A stretch of 64,000 nucleotides of DNA from Oegoconia quadripuncta (taxonomy: Eukaryota; Arthropoda; Insecta; Lepidoptera; Autostichidae). The stretch covers positions 14,757,124 through 14,821,123 of the forward strand of contig OX438741.1 in the NCBI GenBank assembly GCA_949316235.1, written 5' to 3'. A program made the position numbers and the translations under genes. Positions 41,741-52,283 of this stretch are shown piece by piece; the stretch's first letter is position 1, and each line of letters starts with the position of its first letter. Under the pieces are notes generated by a model. It ran no database searches and was not told the DNA's origin. It saw nothing but the letters and a program-made list of their open reading frames with translations.

Positions 41741-43129
41741 CATACTGACCCCCCCAAACTCGTTATTATTGCGTTCTATCTGAAATAGCACATTTCACAT
41801 AACAAGGCTAACTACATGCGTAAGGCGGGGGAGAAGGGTATGTGACAACAAAAAAATAAAAATAACTACTACCCCCGACCGCCTGCTAGGGCGCCAGGCC
41901 CGCTAGCAAGCGCCCGCGGAACTAGCATGCACACATGAATTTCATTGAATGTATTTCTCCAATAAAATCATAATTTTTCACTTGTTAGGTATTGTCCATA
42001 TCGTGTATTAAATATAATATTTACATGATCATCGAACTCTTCCGGTAAATGCCATCAAAATTGATAGACACAAGGAAAACAATGTTGAACACCTATTAGG
42101 AGCTAAAATTATAAACTATCTAAATACAAGGGGGTTCCCTTAACGTGGTTCAATGTTCAACGTTTGCAGTCTTACGGTCGGCCGGGTTGAATACTGCGAG
42201 AGTAAGTCTTATCACAAATGCAGTAGAGTCGTTTATTGCGGGCAGATTGCACTCGACGGGCCCACCGGGCCCAACTTAAGGCTAAGTTAAATATGCCCCG
42301 GCCGAGCCACGTCACTCGGTACTGGGGGTTGGTTACTGACAGCCGACAATGACCTATTCAATTTGGCTAGTTAATAAAGGCGTTGACCTGATAGCTACGT
42401 TTCGTTTCAATTTGTATGAAAGATGCAAAAAAATCTATATTTCCTATTAACACAGCCTTTCGGACACCTTCCTTAAATAGCCATGAATAAAAACATTTCA
42501 AATCTCCCTTCATAATACAAGGTAAAACTATACAGTGGGGATACGGATACATTAATAGAACACATTAGAAAATTGCTGCAAATCAGTATTTACAATCACC
42601 ATGTATACAACGGACAGTTAACGTTAACATTTGCAAAGATTATTATAATAACACATTTATTCATTGGCATTATACACTTAATAATAAGATGAGTAATAAT
42701 AACTTAGGCTAGGAGAATGATAGCTCAATGAATCCGACTGGTATTTAATATAATACAATCTGAATTAAGTTATCTCGTGACGGTAGGCTTCAGTAGCCAA
42801 TCCCCATAAATCGCTCAACGTGAACCCACGCGTGGGATTCCTACGTGTAGGAACTGCGTGGGTTGGCATCGATCGACATAGTATATTTGTTACACCTAGA
42901 AATTATAAATTTATATAACCACCTCTATCTACACACTGCGCCGGGCAGTCTGATTATTCATTTTGATCATATCTTATAGCGGTCCTTTGTACAACACGTG
43001 CATTGGGATATACTTGACGAAAGAAACTGGATACGTGATGGATTCACAAAATTATTACAATGTTTGAAAATAAGTGTAGAAACGAAAGATTGTAATTCAC
43101 TATAAATGCCGGCACTTAACTGGATCTTT

Positions 43130-43345
43130 GTAGGACTAGCAATAGGGTGTCTTAACTTGAACCATGTGAAATGAGCAATAGGGTACCTTAACCCGATTCT
43201 TGTGAAATTTGCAAGAGGGCATCGTAAATTGAACCTTGTGAAATTAGCAATAGGGCATCCTAAGTTGATCCTTGTGAAATTTGCCAGAGATCATCGTAAG
43301 TTGAAAATTAGCAATAGGGCATACTAACTTGATCCCTCTGAAATT
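43130..43345. repeat. Imperfect tandem repeat, unit about 36-41 bp
   Basis: The words TTAGCAATAGGGCATCCTAA, CTTGAACCATGTGAAATGAG and TTGATCCTTGTGAAATTTGC recur five to six times with drift. Confidence 0.8.
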
Positions 43346-45144
43346 TTAAATTAGTTTCAGACATAATAAAAATGATTCAAATTTTACACACCTTACTTGG
43401 TCGGTCACCCTACGTGGCCGGCATTTGTAATTTACTGAGGTAGTAGTAATCCACATTAGTGTCTTAAAATCAAATTTAAACTAGTCGTATCCCTTTCTAA
43501 TTACGAGAAAGGACATGACATTTTAGTACCATCATTTTAATATAAAAAAATTATTAAATACCTTTGAGGTTATTGAATGAAATAAAGTAACCGAATTAAA
43601 ATGTCATGTCATAGGATAAGAATAACCAAAGATCGGCTTCAAGTCCGTTCGGCCACTTATTGAACCAGGAAATTTCTAGAAATAGTTTTAGTGCCTCCGA
43701 CAACTTATTTGGCACGAAATCGATGCAATTGCTGTTATTACTTACATATAGTAAAATTTAGTGTAACAGAATTGTTCAGAGGCGTCTCTAAACATTTTTC
43801 TAGTTCTGATATGATTAATTCAAATCAACAACCTTCCTTAACGGCTTACAATACACAAAAACTATGTCTATACAGAGTGTAGGGATTAAAGAAAGACTAT
43901 TATCACTAAAATAGAGTATTCTTGGTGAAACAAGTTTGAATCTTGTTGCAAGGTACATATTTCTATATCATCAAGTATATCCCCACACACAAAACTTATG
44001 TATATAACATTGGTGTCTCAGTTTTGTAGAAGCGTTACAAGAATGGGCACCGTTGGGTTCAAAAGTAACTTTTGGAACTTGGCCCTTCCGTTCCGAATCT
44101 ATCGCACTATTCTCTACAAACATCTCTGTTTTTATATAAAATTATCCAAAGTAATGTCTGTTGGATTGGTACAATGTTGGTTAATTAATTATATAAAATA
44201 AGGCAGCCAATGTGAAAGGGAGGCTTGATTTATTAATAAGATAAACAAAATATAAGGCTGTAACAAATATAAAACTATGATTAAGGATCATATTCATTGC
44301 TACTTTTTGTAAATGTGCCATTTGGCAATGAATGTGCAACATCAAGGATTCACTTCTTTATTACACGTTGTACATGCATAGGATAACGTAATCGCGACAA
44401 CTTCAATTCGGAACAGAAGGGATCGCGTACAATACGGCAACCGAAATGCTCGAGTCAGATTTACAATCAGTTGAGGTATGTGGCGAATTAAGGAGGCATG
44501 GCGAAGGGAGAGTAAATCTCGGACCGACTTCAAACAAAATCACGTGTGTTTTTGTTCGGGTATGGACGTCTGTAGACTTCTTTTGTCAAGGGTACACCAC
44601 TATTTTCTGGAGTGGTCTCAAGTAGATTTGGTGGCGTACTGATAATGTGTTTCGGACCTAAAGAACTGGAACTCAAGGCTGTTTTCTTTCATTTTGTACA
44701 ATAAAGATACAAACGAAGGGCTCACTCAAGTCGATTAGTCTTGTATCATTGTTTAGCGAATTAAGTTACTTCTTTATAAGACGCTTTCATCTGTAACTAC
44801 CTAACATTATAAGTAAACCTAATAACTTAAATTTCACCCACTAACTAATTGTTGCACCAATTTAAAACTGCAAATTTATGCGAGTCTGTTGACAGTACAA
44901 TAATCATCGAGCTGTTATAATGACAGAGGTAAGAGGTAGCTTTCAGTAAGACCTTCGTGTCTGGGGTTCATTTCCTTTGTCTTCCTTAGTTCTTTGGTAA
45001 CATAAATTGTCACCAACGCAAGTTTTTTTTTTAATCTATAATTTGTTTAGTTATATGCTTAGCAGCCATGTCTTCGTTATGTCTTGTAGAATTAATTGCC
45101 ATAAGAGTGACACTGTTCCTGCATATTGTTAAACCCTTGTTAGT

Positions 45145-45440
45145 TTCCTATCAAAAATAAACAACAAGATAACACTTCACTAGCAGAATGAGTTTTTATT
45201 TTGCATTAGTTTTGCAGGATATGTAACTTTATTAGTACATATTATGATTGTTAATAGATGAAATTGAAAGTGGTGTATACTGCATAAGTATATGGTCACG
45301 GGGGCAGATTCTCATTTTGATTTAGTTTGTTATTGGTTGAAAGTTGCTAGTGAAGGAAATTGTATCAGCATACAATTAGCAGAGGCCAACAATGTATTGT
45401 AATGGCTTACCATTGCAATAAATAGTTGAGCTTTGTTAAC
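45145..45440. repeat. Diverged intronic duplication, copy 1
   Basis: AATAAACAACAAGATAACACTTC, CACTAGCAGAATGAG and CAGAGGCCAACAATGTATTG are paralleled at 45635-45965 in the same order. Confidence 0.6.
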
Positions 45441-45494
45441 GAATGCACTTGCATGTAGAAAACAGAAGAAAACCATGGTGAACAGATAAGAAAA

Positions 45495-45592
45495 GGATAT
45501 TTAAATTATCCAACGATGCCATTAAAAGAGGGTAAGCTGATAATTTACAAATACCCTCTTTTAATGACATCGCAATAATAATAATATTTAAA
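45495..45592 (-). ncRNA. Candidate microRNA-like hairpin in the GSE1-like intron
   Basis: The core arms 45514-45534 and 45552-45572 are complementary over 21 bases around a 17-base loop. On the - strand, which is the sense strand of the host gene, the single imperfection becomes a G-U pair, so the core pairs completely. Outside the core, ATTAT/ATAAT and ATATT/AATAT segments continue the stem after small internal loops, giving about 98 nt in all. It matches no microRNA that I recognise. A small MITE remnant is the main alternative. Confidence 0.4.
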
Positions 45593-45634
45593 AGAATTAA
45601 CAAAGATTTTTGCTAGCTCCGATTAACAAAACCA

Positions 45635-45965
45635 GATAACGAATAAACAACCTAAATAACACTTCGCTAGCAGAGTAACTTCTAATTTTGAATTAGTTCG
45701 GTTGCTTGTGTGATGAAAGATAGTAAATATGAGATTCTATTAGGAAGATTTAAGAAGTAACATTATTACTAGGTGCTAAGGTTGATATTTGGATAAAATT
45801 ATACACGCGCGTAAGTTCTCTTTGGTGTTGTAAATGGCCTGTTATCTAGTTTGTTGTTGAGGAAAAATTGTCAGGTAAAGAAATCGTATCAGCATAATTA
45901 ACAAAGTCCAACAACGTATTGCAAGGGTCTGCCATTGCCATTGATTTGGAACAACAAGAGTAGAA
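45635..45965. repeat. Diverged intronic duplication, copy 2
   Basis: AATAAACAACCTAAATAACACTTC, GCTAGCAGAGTAACTTC and AAAGTCCAACAACGTATTG; the partner of 45145-45440. Confidence 0.6.
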
Positions 45966-46770
45966 AAATCACACAATTATACAACAAACTCATTAAAATA
46001 ATCCAACAGTCTTTAAAAAAAAGGTACTTGCAGTATAAACATGATATAACATTATTTATCAAGTAAAAAACAAACAAATTTATAACTTCTCGTGTTTAAA
46101 AAAAAAACTAATTAAATATAAATTTAAATCACAATAAACCTTTTCATTTTTTTATGACTTCTTTGTTTAGGCCGACACGATGTTACATACGTTGGCTTTT
46201 AATTATCCATAGTACAACTTACTCGATTTCATGTATTACTGCGCATGTCACACATTTTTTGAACCGATTTTTTTTTAATAATTTGTTTTACATGATGCAG
46301 ATGTCACCAAATTTATATGAGACCACTGATGACTTGGAAAATAACTCCCAAACAACATAGTACGGCACATTGATGAAGTCGGTTGATTTCCCAATATTTT
46401 TCAGTATGACTTAACTCTCCCGCTGCAGCTAGCGCTACCAATTGATAACATATTTTTTATCAAATTTACCATAAACTCTGGAAAACTATGTTTCGAATGC
46501 ATGCCGATTACTTGTCGTGATTTATTGTAAGTGCTATTGGAACTATTGCAAAAACCACAGAAAAGAAAATGGTACATCACGTAATTGTCACTATCATCAC
46601 TGATGCCGAACACACACAAAAGAATTATTTGTCACATAAATTAACCTTTGATTGTAACAAAATTGTCTAAATATGAACGTAAGATTTAAATAAATACTTA
46701 ATTGTTACATGGCGTTGGGTAATATCTATTACACTTTTGACCTTCTTCCTTAGGTTCGCCATATTAAATA

Positions 46771-46912
46771 CTAGAGACCAGGGCAGTGATTCTCACGCGT
46801 TCGGAATTTCAATATCGATAGACATCGATGTGTTTGTCACTTTTGCACTCACATATAAGTGTGACAGTGAAATGTCGAGTATGTGAGAATTAGTCTCCAG
46901 AGGTAGAAGCTT
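46771..46912. repeat. Probable small MITE
   Basis: The ends GTGATTCTCACGCGTTCG and CGAGTATGTGAGAATTAG are inverted, and the middle holds ATCGATAGACATCGATGTG. Related words occur at 49500-49545. Confidence 0.5.
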
Positions 46913-47346
46913 ATGTAACTCCGCATTCTTAAAGCACATTTGCATCCACCTGTTTTTCTATACCCTGGCTAAAACTATTCCTTATATTTCAACTTACAAA
47001 AAAACATGACAAGTATTTAATAATATTCAGACGCGAACTAATTTTTCCAGAATTCATACGCCCGAATACTCAAACGCTTCTAAAAGATCCATTAAACAAC
47101 ATGCTGTCGCTTTGAATGTCAAAAACTAACAGCATGACATAGGGCCTTTATAGTTAGTAAGCTTTTATGTCGGGCGATAAGGATTTAGATAAGAAATAAC
47201 GATATCACAGATGGTGGTGTCAGCCGACATTATCCCATGGCCCTTAACTCGCCGACGCCCTCAACAGCCCGCCGTCCTCAGTCCGCCCAAGCTCCGTCAC
47301 CCGTCGCACCTCTCGCGTCAGACCGCCGCCGCCTTCGCCTCCTCAC

Positions 47347-47678
47347 CTCTCGCGTCGTCCGCCTCCTCGTCCTCCCTCCCGTCCCTACCCCCCTCCCGTC
47401 CCTCGCGACTCTCCCGGCCACCCTCCCGACTCCCTTCCCGCGTCACCAGCGACGTGGGCTCCGCGTAGTATGGGCGGTACGGCCGGTACAGCAGCGGCGG
47501 GGGCAATAAGGGCCGGTACGGGGCCGGCAGTAGGTGGGGGGGTAGGGGGTGTTGGAGGGCGGCCAGAGCTCGTTGCTCGTCCCTAAGTGCTTCCCGGGCC
47601 CGTGATTCCTTCTCTCGTTGCAGTCTATCCCGTTCCCGTTGCTCCTTTTCACGCTGTTCACGTTCTCGTTCTCGCTCC
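47347..47678 (-). CDS. GSE1-like protein, exon with Arg-Glu repeat
   Basis: The acceptor TTTCCCAATTCCAG is followed by G, completing an Arg codon in phase 2; the donor is GCGAGAG|GTGAGG (phase 1). It starts ERERERERQREKEQRERDRL, continuing the Arg/Glu dipeptide repeat of the previous exon. It goes on through an Ala/Leu/Pro/Tyr-rich part (LPAPYRPLLPPPLLYRPYRP) and ends in a charged Gly/Arg/Glu stretch. Human GSE1 has the same long RERERE segment, predicted as a single charged helix, followed by REKELLAAKALEP. The exon is very GC-rich with a CCTCC-type composition on the + strand. Confidence 0.9.
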
Positions 47679-49031
47679 CTGGAATTGGGAAATCGGGGAA
47701 TGAAACAGGTTGCTTGAAAGTAGAGGCATGTGAATTAAAGTCATGCTGGTCAAACCCGTCAGTTAATTGCACCCGATGGTATGATCACATTGACTCGATG
47801 GAGTATACTTGTACGTGTTATAACTGGATATTTTGGCTCCACAAGCGCGCCTCTACATTGCGGGCACCACATTCCTCCCATTGGGTGGTGTAAGCTGCTC
47901 CTATAAGCTAGCATCAACAATGGTGCTCGACACGGCGAGTACTGGTAAATGGTGCCCTATATGACTCCATTGCTACCTTGGACTCTAAATCAATTGAAGA
48001 TATAGGGTGTATAAGTAAGAAAAGAAGGTTCCAACTTCCTCAAAAGGGCTAATGTCAAAGGGAATGAGATAGTGGAGCACCTCGACAGGATTAGATTGTC
48101 AATTCTTGCAACTGATCCAATGGCATGCCATCAAGAATCTATATTTGCAGCCATGTTTTGCATTACAAAACGCCGATTCTGAGGCTTTAAAAGCAAAGTT
48201 GATGATGCGTCTGTTGTGTGAACTGGCGCCGCTTTAAGTAATTGGAAATGTGTAATTTATGTATTTGGCCGTCCTGCCAAACAGCATCATGTCACAGTAT
48301 CCTATTGGATGCAACTAACTGATGGTGCATGACCAGCCGTATAATCAACTTTCTCCCTCCCGTTACAACATCACTTTCTGTGTTAAAATGGCGCAGCTAC
48401 CCATTACAGGTGCATGCTGAAGATCCCTTTCGTTTTTCGTTTTTACGATACCCATAGGAAGGCGCGGTGCGGGACGCTGGACTTGTGAGCTAGTTTATGG
48501 TGCCCAGTATATGGAGTATTGGACTGTGAACGTGATTAGTCTAGCAATGTCACCACCAATCTGGCCTCTCCTTACTTATATCTCAGTTTAACAAGAATAA
48601 GTCTTTTTTTCCTTACAGTTGGGCCACTTTCGAGATTCCAAGGGTAACTAGACGAAGGAGGCCCGTTTCATCATACATTCATACATCATACATCGAGAGA
48701 TACACTGTCACCCCCTCGTACCTACTCGGTGATGTGAAATCTGACAAATCAAGATTCGTTTGACAGCCGACGGCGAAGTGCTCCCAGTGTCATCATTATC
48801 ATCATCAGCCGAAAGACGTCCACTGCTGGACAAAAGGCGTCCCCCAAAGATCTCCACAACGATCGGTTCTGCGCTGCCTAGATCCAGCGGCTTCCCGAGA
48901 TCTTTACCGAATCGTCGGTCCAGCGCAAATCGCAGCACGGGCGGGCTCCCCACGAGGTGGACCGACGACTCGGCTCCTAGTGTAAGGATAGACAATTGTA
49001 AGGCTAGAGCTATGTAAAGTAGGAGACTGAC
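47679..49031 (-). other. GSE1-like intron with an RTE-like fragment
   Basis: Donor GAGCG|GTCAGT, acceptor AATTCCAG. It holds an RTE-like fragment at 48795-48965 and, at 47925-47990, a segment related to the repeats at 56525-56790. The rest is unrecognised. Confidence 0.8.
48795..48965 (+). repeat. RTE-like LINE 3' fragment
   Basis: GCCGAAAGACGTCCACTGCT, GGACAAAAGGCGTCCCCCAA and CCACGAGGTGGACCGACGAC; a relative of the 27855 family. Confidence 0.65.
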
Positions 49032-49358
49032 CGCTCTCGCTCCCTTTCGCGCTCGCGCTGCATGGCCATCTCCTTCTCCCGGTCGTCGTGCAGCGCGGCG
49101 GAGGCGGCGGCGGCGGCCGCGGCGTGCTGCGCGTGCGCGTGCTGCGCGTGCGCGTGCGCCGGGTGCGCGTGCGCGTGCGCGGCGTGCGAGGGGTGGGAGG
49201 GGTGCGCGGGGTGGGCGTGCGCGTGCGAGTGCGCGTGCGCGTGCACCAGCGGCAGCGACGGCGCCAGCGGCGGGTACAGCGCGTACGGCGGCAGCCAGCC
49301 CACGCCCACGCCGCTGCGGAACACGCGCTCCAGGTACATCTGCTCCTCGGCCGCCAGC
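49032..49358 (-). CDS. GSE1-like protein, exon with His-Ala repeat
   Basis: The acceptor TCGTTCGTTCGCAG is followed by G (Arg, phase 2), and the donor is GAGCG|GTCAGT (phase 2). It begins LAAEEQMYLERVFRSG, comparable to human LSAERLQMDEELRRE, then an aromatic/Pro stretch (GWLPPYALYPPLAPSLPLV). Next is a long His/Ala/Pro low-complexity repeat (HAHAHSHAHAHPAHP type), an Ala run, HDDREKEMAMQ and the start of the Arg-Glu repeat. His-Ala repeats are common in nuclear regulators and often vary in length. The coding DNA is alternating GC/GT with a GC content far above its surroundings. Confidence 0.9.
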
Positions 49359-50409
49359 CTGCGAACGAACGACGCTCGTCAATCACGGAGAATAGACTAG
49401 ACACAGTGTAGTTCGATCGTGTTTCACATCGCCCGAACTGAGCTACGAGTGCGCATGTGAAGCGATACTATTGTTCGCGGAAAAGGATGACAATATCGTA
49501 CGTTCCGGACCTCGATTCTCGCATACTCGATAGACATCAATAGGTTCGTCACGTTCCTAGGGATCCAGTGTTCTGCGATTAAAACTGGATCTAGTGTAGA
49601 TGTGTACAATAGCTGTGTGATAATATTAGGACGCTTCTCGTACCGCTTATGTTGTACCTAAGTTGAGAATATAATTCAACAAGCTATAAGAGCCATTCTC
49701 TCCACGCGTTTGAAATTGGCATCACCAAATCTTTACTTTGTCTCTCTCACCTCCTTCTACGACATGTCAGAGATCTTTAATTTGGCTCGTGTAGGTATAT
49801 TTTTACATAACGTCCATCCAATCATTTATGGAGACATACTATTCAATTTATCATTTACCGTGGCCTTGAAATCACTAATTACATTGATTGTTTTCTTATG
49901 CTACAATGAATCCTAATACCGGATGTTAAATGAAAATTACGCTAATCCGGTACCCTAAACTTTTTACGAAGACTCTTCTGTGAGTCAACCTGTCAAAATA
50001 CAATAATGATGGGAACTTGACCAGATTTACATCAGCTTAGGTTAAATGAGCGCGTGAATGTGAATTTAATCTTACGCAATATGTAATAGTTTAATTTAAG
50101 AAACAATGTATCTAGGTTTGCTTAATCAAGGGAGAAGTTTTTGGAATTTAACTAAAAAAAAAAAGGTTAAAATTGACGGGCCACTTGACTTGTTCCCGCC
50201 ATTTTGACATATGCAGCAGAGGAGCTACGCATTGCAGACCTTTGAACTCTTGAAGAACTCCCATGTCATCACTTTGAAGTCAAACGCCAACACCTTTGTA
50301 GAGCAAAATGAAACCTCGAAGAAAACATAGCCCCTCCCTAATATTGTGAGAGCGGATGCTATCGTCAAATAAAGCAGAGATAATATACAAACGAGGTAGT
50401 AATTTATAC
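49359..50409 (-). other. GSE1-like intron, nothing recognised
   Basis: Donor TACAG|GTATAA, acceptor TTCGCAG. A few words near 49500-49545 resemble the small MITE at 46771-46912. No gene was seen. Confidence 0.75.
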
Positions 50410-50511
50410 CTGTACTGTAACGCGGCGCTGGAGTAGAGGCTTGGATGCGCATACGGTGAATACGCTGCAGGTTCCAGCAGAGGAAAGGACGCTGCCGCCG
50501 GATGCGATAAC
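50410..50511 (-). CDS. GSE1-like protein, short exon
   Basis: The acceptor TGTCTATTTGTAG is followed by G (Arg, phase 2), and the donor is TACAG|GTATAA (phase 2). 34 residues: LSHPAAASFPLLEPAAYSPY, then AHPSLYSSAALQY. It parallels the human GSE1 segment PPLGLDPATAAAYYHPSYLAPHPFPHP that follows TTDDLR. It is placed by matching phase at both ends. Confidence 0.88.
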
Positions 50512-50570
50512 CTACAAATAGACATACCTTAGTATATTTTAGTACACTAATACCTTACATTAGATGGTCG

Positions 50571-50610
50571 TATCACACTGACCTCGTACGTATCACACTG
50601 ACCTCGTACG
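50571..50610. repeat. 20-bp perfect tandem duplication
   Basis: TATCACACTGACCTCGTACG occurs twice in direct succession beside the LINE insertion. Confidence 0.95.
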
Positions 50611-50624
50611 ACCACGCCGAACCA

Positions 50625-51235
50625 GTGTCAAATCAGTTTCCATCGTATGGGACTGGATGGAATATTCTAACCTTTTCGTCACAGTACATTTTTGAAAATC
50701 TAATATATGTCAAAAAAAATATAGCATCATTTAGAAAAAATAGTGATAAACATGATGTCAATACAAGAAATAAAGATAAACTTGCAGGTCACATAAGTCG
50801 CCTCCACAAAGTCAGTAATTCATTCAAAGGGTTATGTATACGCTTTTTCAATAAAGTTCCTGTTGATATACAAAATCTTCCTTTCAATAAATTTAAAGAT
50901 ACTATAAAACAGAAACTTATTAAGAAAGCATATTATAAAATATCAGATTATTTAGATGATAAACAATCAAGGACATAACCAGCCCGTTCGCATAACCAGG
51001 CTATTTCACAATTAATAATGAAATATTATAATATAAAATAATAATTTTGTAATATAAAAACCTTTTTTTAAAAGAGCGACCTCTCGAGTTTCTTGCTTGT
51101 TCTTCTCACGGGAAAATTGCCTTTTGAACAAGCAGTAGCTTTAAAAATGTAAAATCTGACTATTTTAAGTGTACCCTGTGTACCTACAAAATAAAGCATT
51201 TTTTGATTTTGATTTTGATTTTTGATTTTGGACCA
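50625..51235 (+). pseudogene. LINE reverse-transcriptase C-terminus with 3' end
   Basis: A 117-codon frame (50625-50978) contains KLAGHISRLHKVSNSFKG, then LCIRFFNKVPVDIQNLPFNK and KQKLIKKAYYKISDYLDD, the C-terminal signature of a lepidopteran jockey/CR1-like LINE. After the stop comes the 3' region with AAATAAAGCATTTTTTGA and a (TTTTGA)n-type tail. It is 5'-truncated; the frame is open but codes no catalytic domain. The same 3' end is seen on the - strand at 29210-29560. Confidence 0.85.
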
Positions 51236-51274
51236 ACGACCAATACAAACGTTTGCAGGGGTCGCGTAACTTTA

Positions 51275-51420
51275 TCTCCTGATTGACTGGATACGCGTTT
51301 GACCATAATCTCACCAGTTGGAAAGCGACGATGTGGTCGAAGGTGAGGCATGCGATCCTAGTAGATACCTATTAATCCAGCTCTAGAAGATTCTAAGCTT
51401 ATAGGATTTGTAGAACAACA
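51275..51420. repeat. LINE-derived fragment
   Basis: GATTGACTGGATACGCGTTT, TCACCAGTTGGAAAGCGACG and ATGTGGTCGAAGGTGAGGC match 59410-59480. Confidence 0.6.
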
Positions 51421-52147
51421 AGCTAAAAGGGCTACTAAAATTTACTGCCTTTGTGACCTGTGACACCTGATCATTTAGTTCAGTAGGTGACATTCATTCA
51501 CACTGGCCGTGTTGCCACCATGAATTGCTATGTTTATTGTTTGACAGGAGTAAATGCCGGCTGGCTCTTTGGTATAGGATAAGGCACCATAAGAAATAAA
51601 ATTCTGGGCTTTGGTTGAGATGAACTTCGATTACAATTCGATCACAACCGAAGCCAAAAGAATGATAACAAGATGGTGATGTTTAGATATAAAGCATTAA
51701 CGTTTTAATTTAAGGCGATTGACCCCCATGAAGAATAACTTCAATGGTAACGAACTCCCTTGCCATTTCCTTCGTCACTGGTCGAACTTGCAAGTAAAGG
51801 TGTTCTATTGGTCAAATTTGACAATTGGCTATGTTCAATGATTGAAATTAATGTGGACCACAAGAAGGTGCAGTGCGGCGACTCCGAAAGAATATTGCAA
51901 CAGTGGCGCGCTCTACTATTTGCATCTCTTTCGGACTCATTTACGTATTCATAAAGGGCAGCGCGTACCAATTCACTCAAGTCTTTTTTTTGCAACGAAG
52001 GAGAAATCCTTCATAGGACACCTTCGAATCGATATCATCCCGTATTGCTTATATGTTTATATAAGCTCGAGACCTAATCCACCTGAAGGTATTGCCGCAC
52101 TCTTCCCGGCCGGGTAATAATCTACTGGTGTGAAATGTAATACTGAC

Positions 52148-52283
52148 CTGTCATCGGGTCGGTAGGGCTGGAATCCGCTGGTGGGTAGATGATGGGGTGA
52201 GGCGCGTTTGGCGGCGGGCTGCTTCTCTTTGCCCGCGACCGCTGCGGCCGCCGCGCCCGCGTCCGCCGCGCCGCTCGCCGCGC
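52148..52283 (-). CDS. GSE1-like protein, Ala-rich exon
   Basis: The acceptor CGAGTGTGCAG is followed by GC (Gly, phase 1), and the donor is GACAG|GTCAGT (phase 2). About 45 residues: an Ala-rich start, KEKQPAAKRASPHHLPTS, then GFQPYRPDDR. The last block matches human SFRPYHTTDDLR. Longer frames on both strands here (52122-52430 and 52197-52433) come from the GC bias and do not continue the protein. The polypyrimidine tract is weak, so the 5' edge is slightly less certain. Confidence 0.85.

Larger units (their letters stand above)
22679..47346 (-). other. 24.7-kb GSE1-like intron
   Basis: Donor GCGAGAG|GTGAGG at 47346 and acceptor TTTTACAG at 22679. It holds the nested FUNDC1-like gene (33104-33499), most of the nested transposons of the window, a microRNA-like hairpin and diverged duplications. 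The stretches 22680-23500, 29600-30140, 31640-32430, 33500-34440, 37100-37950, 38350-39090, 41750-43120, 43350-45140 and 46000-46770 show nothing that could be named. Confidence 0.85.
50512..52147 (-). other. GSE1-like intron with LINE remnants
   Basis: Donor GACAG|GTCAGT, acceptor TTTGTAG. It contains a 20-bp tandem duplicate (50571-50610), a LINE 3' end (50625-51235, antisense) and a second LINE fragment (51275-51420). 51421-52147 is unrecognised. Confidence 0.8.

Noticed and set aside
47211..47509. Open frames on the + strand rich in Pro/Ser/Arg
   Set aside because: They are antisense shadows of the GC-biased Arg-Glu exon at 47347-47678, whose - strand frame fits splice phases and GSE1.
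48708..49411. Several long frames on both strands over the His-Ala exon (up to 224 codons)
   Set aside because: Low-complexity GC repeats keep all frames open. Only the frame 49358-49032 (-) has matching splice sites and phases.
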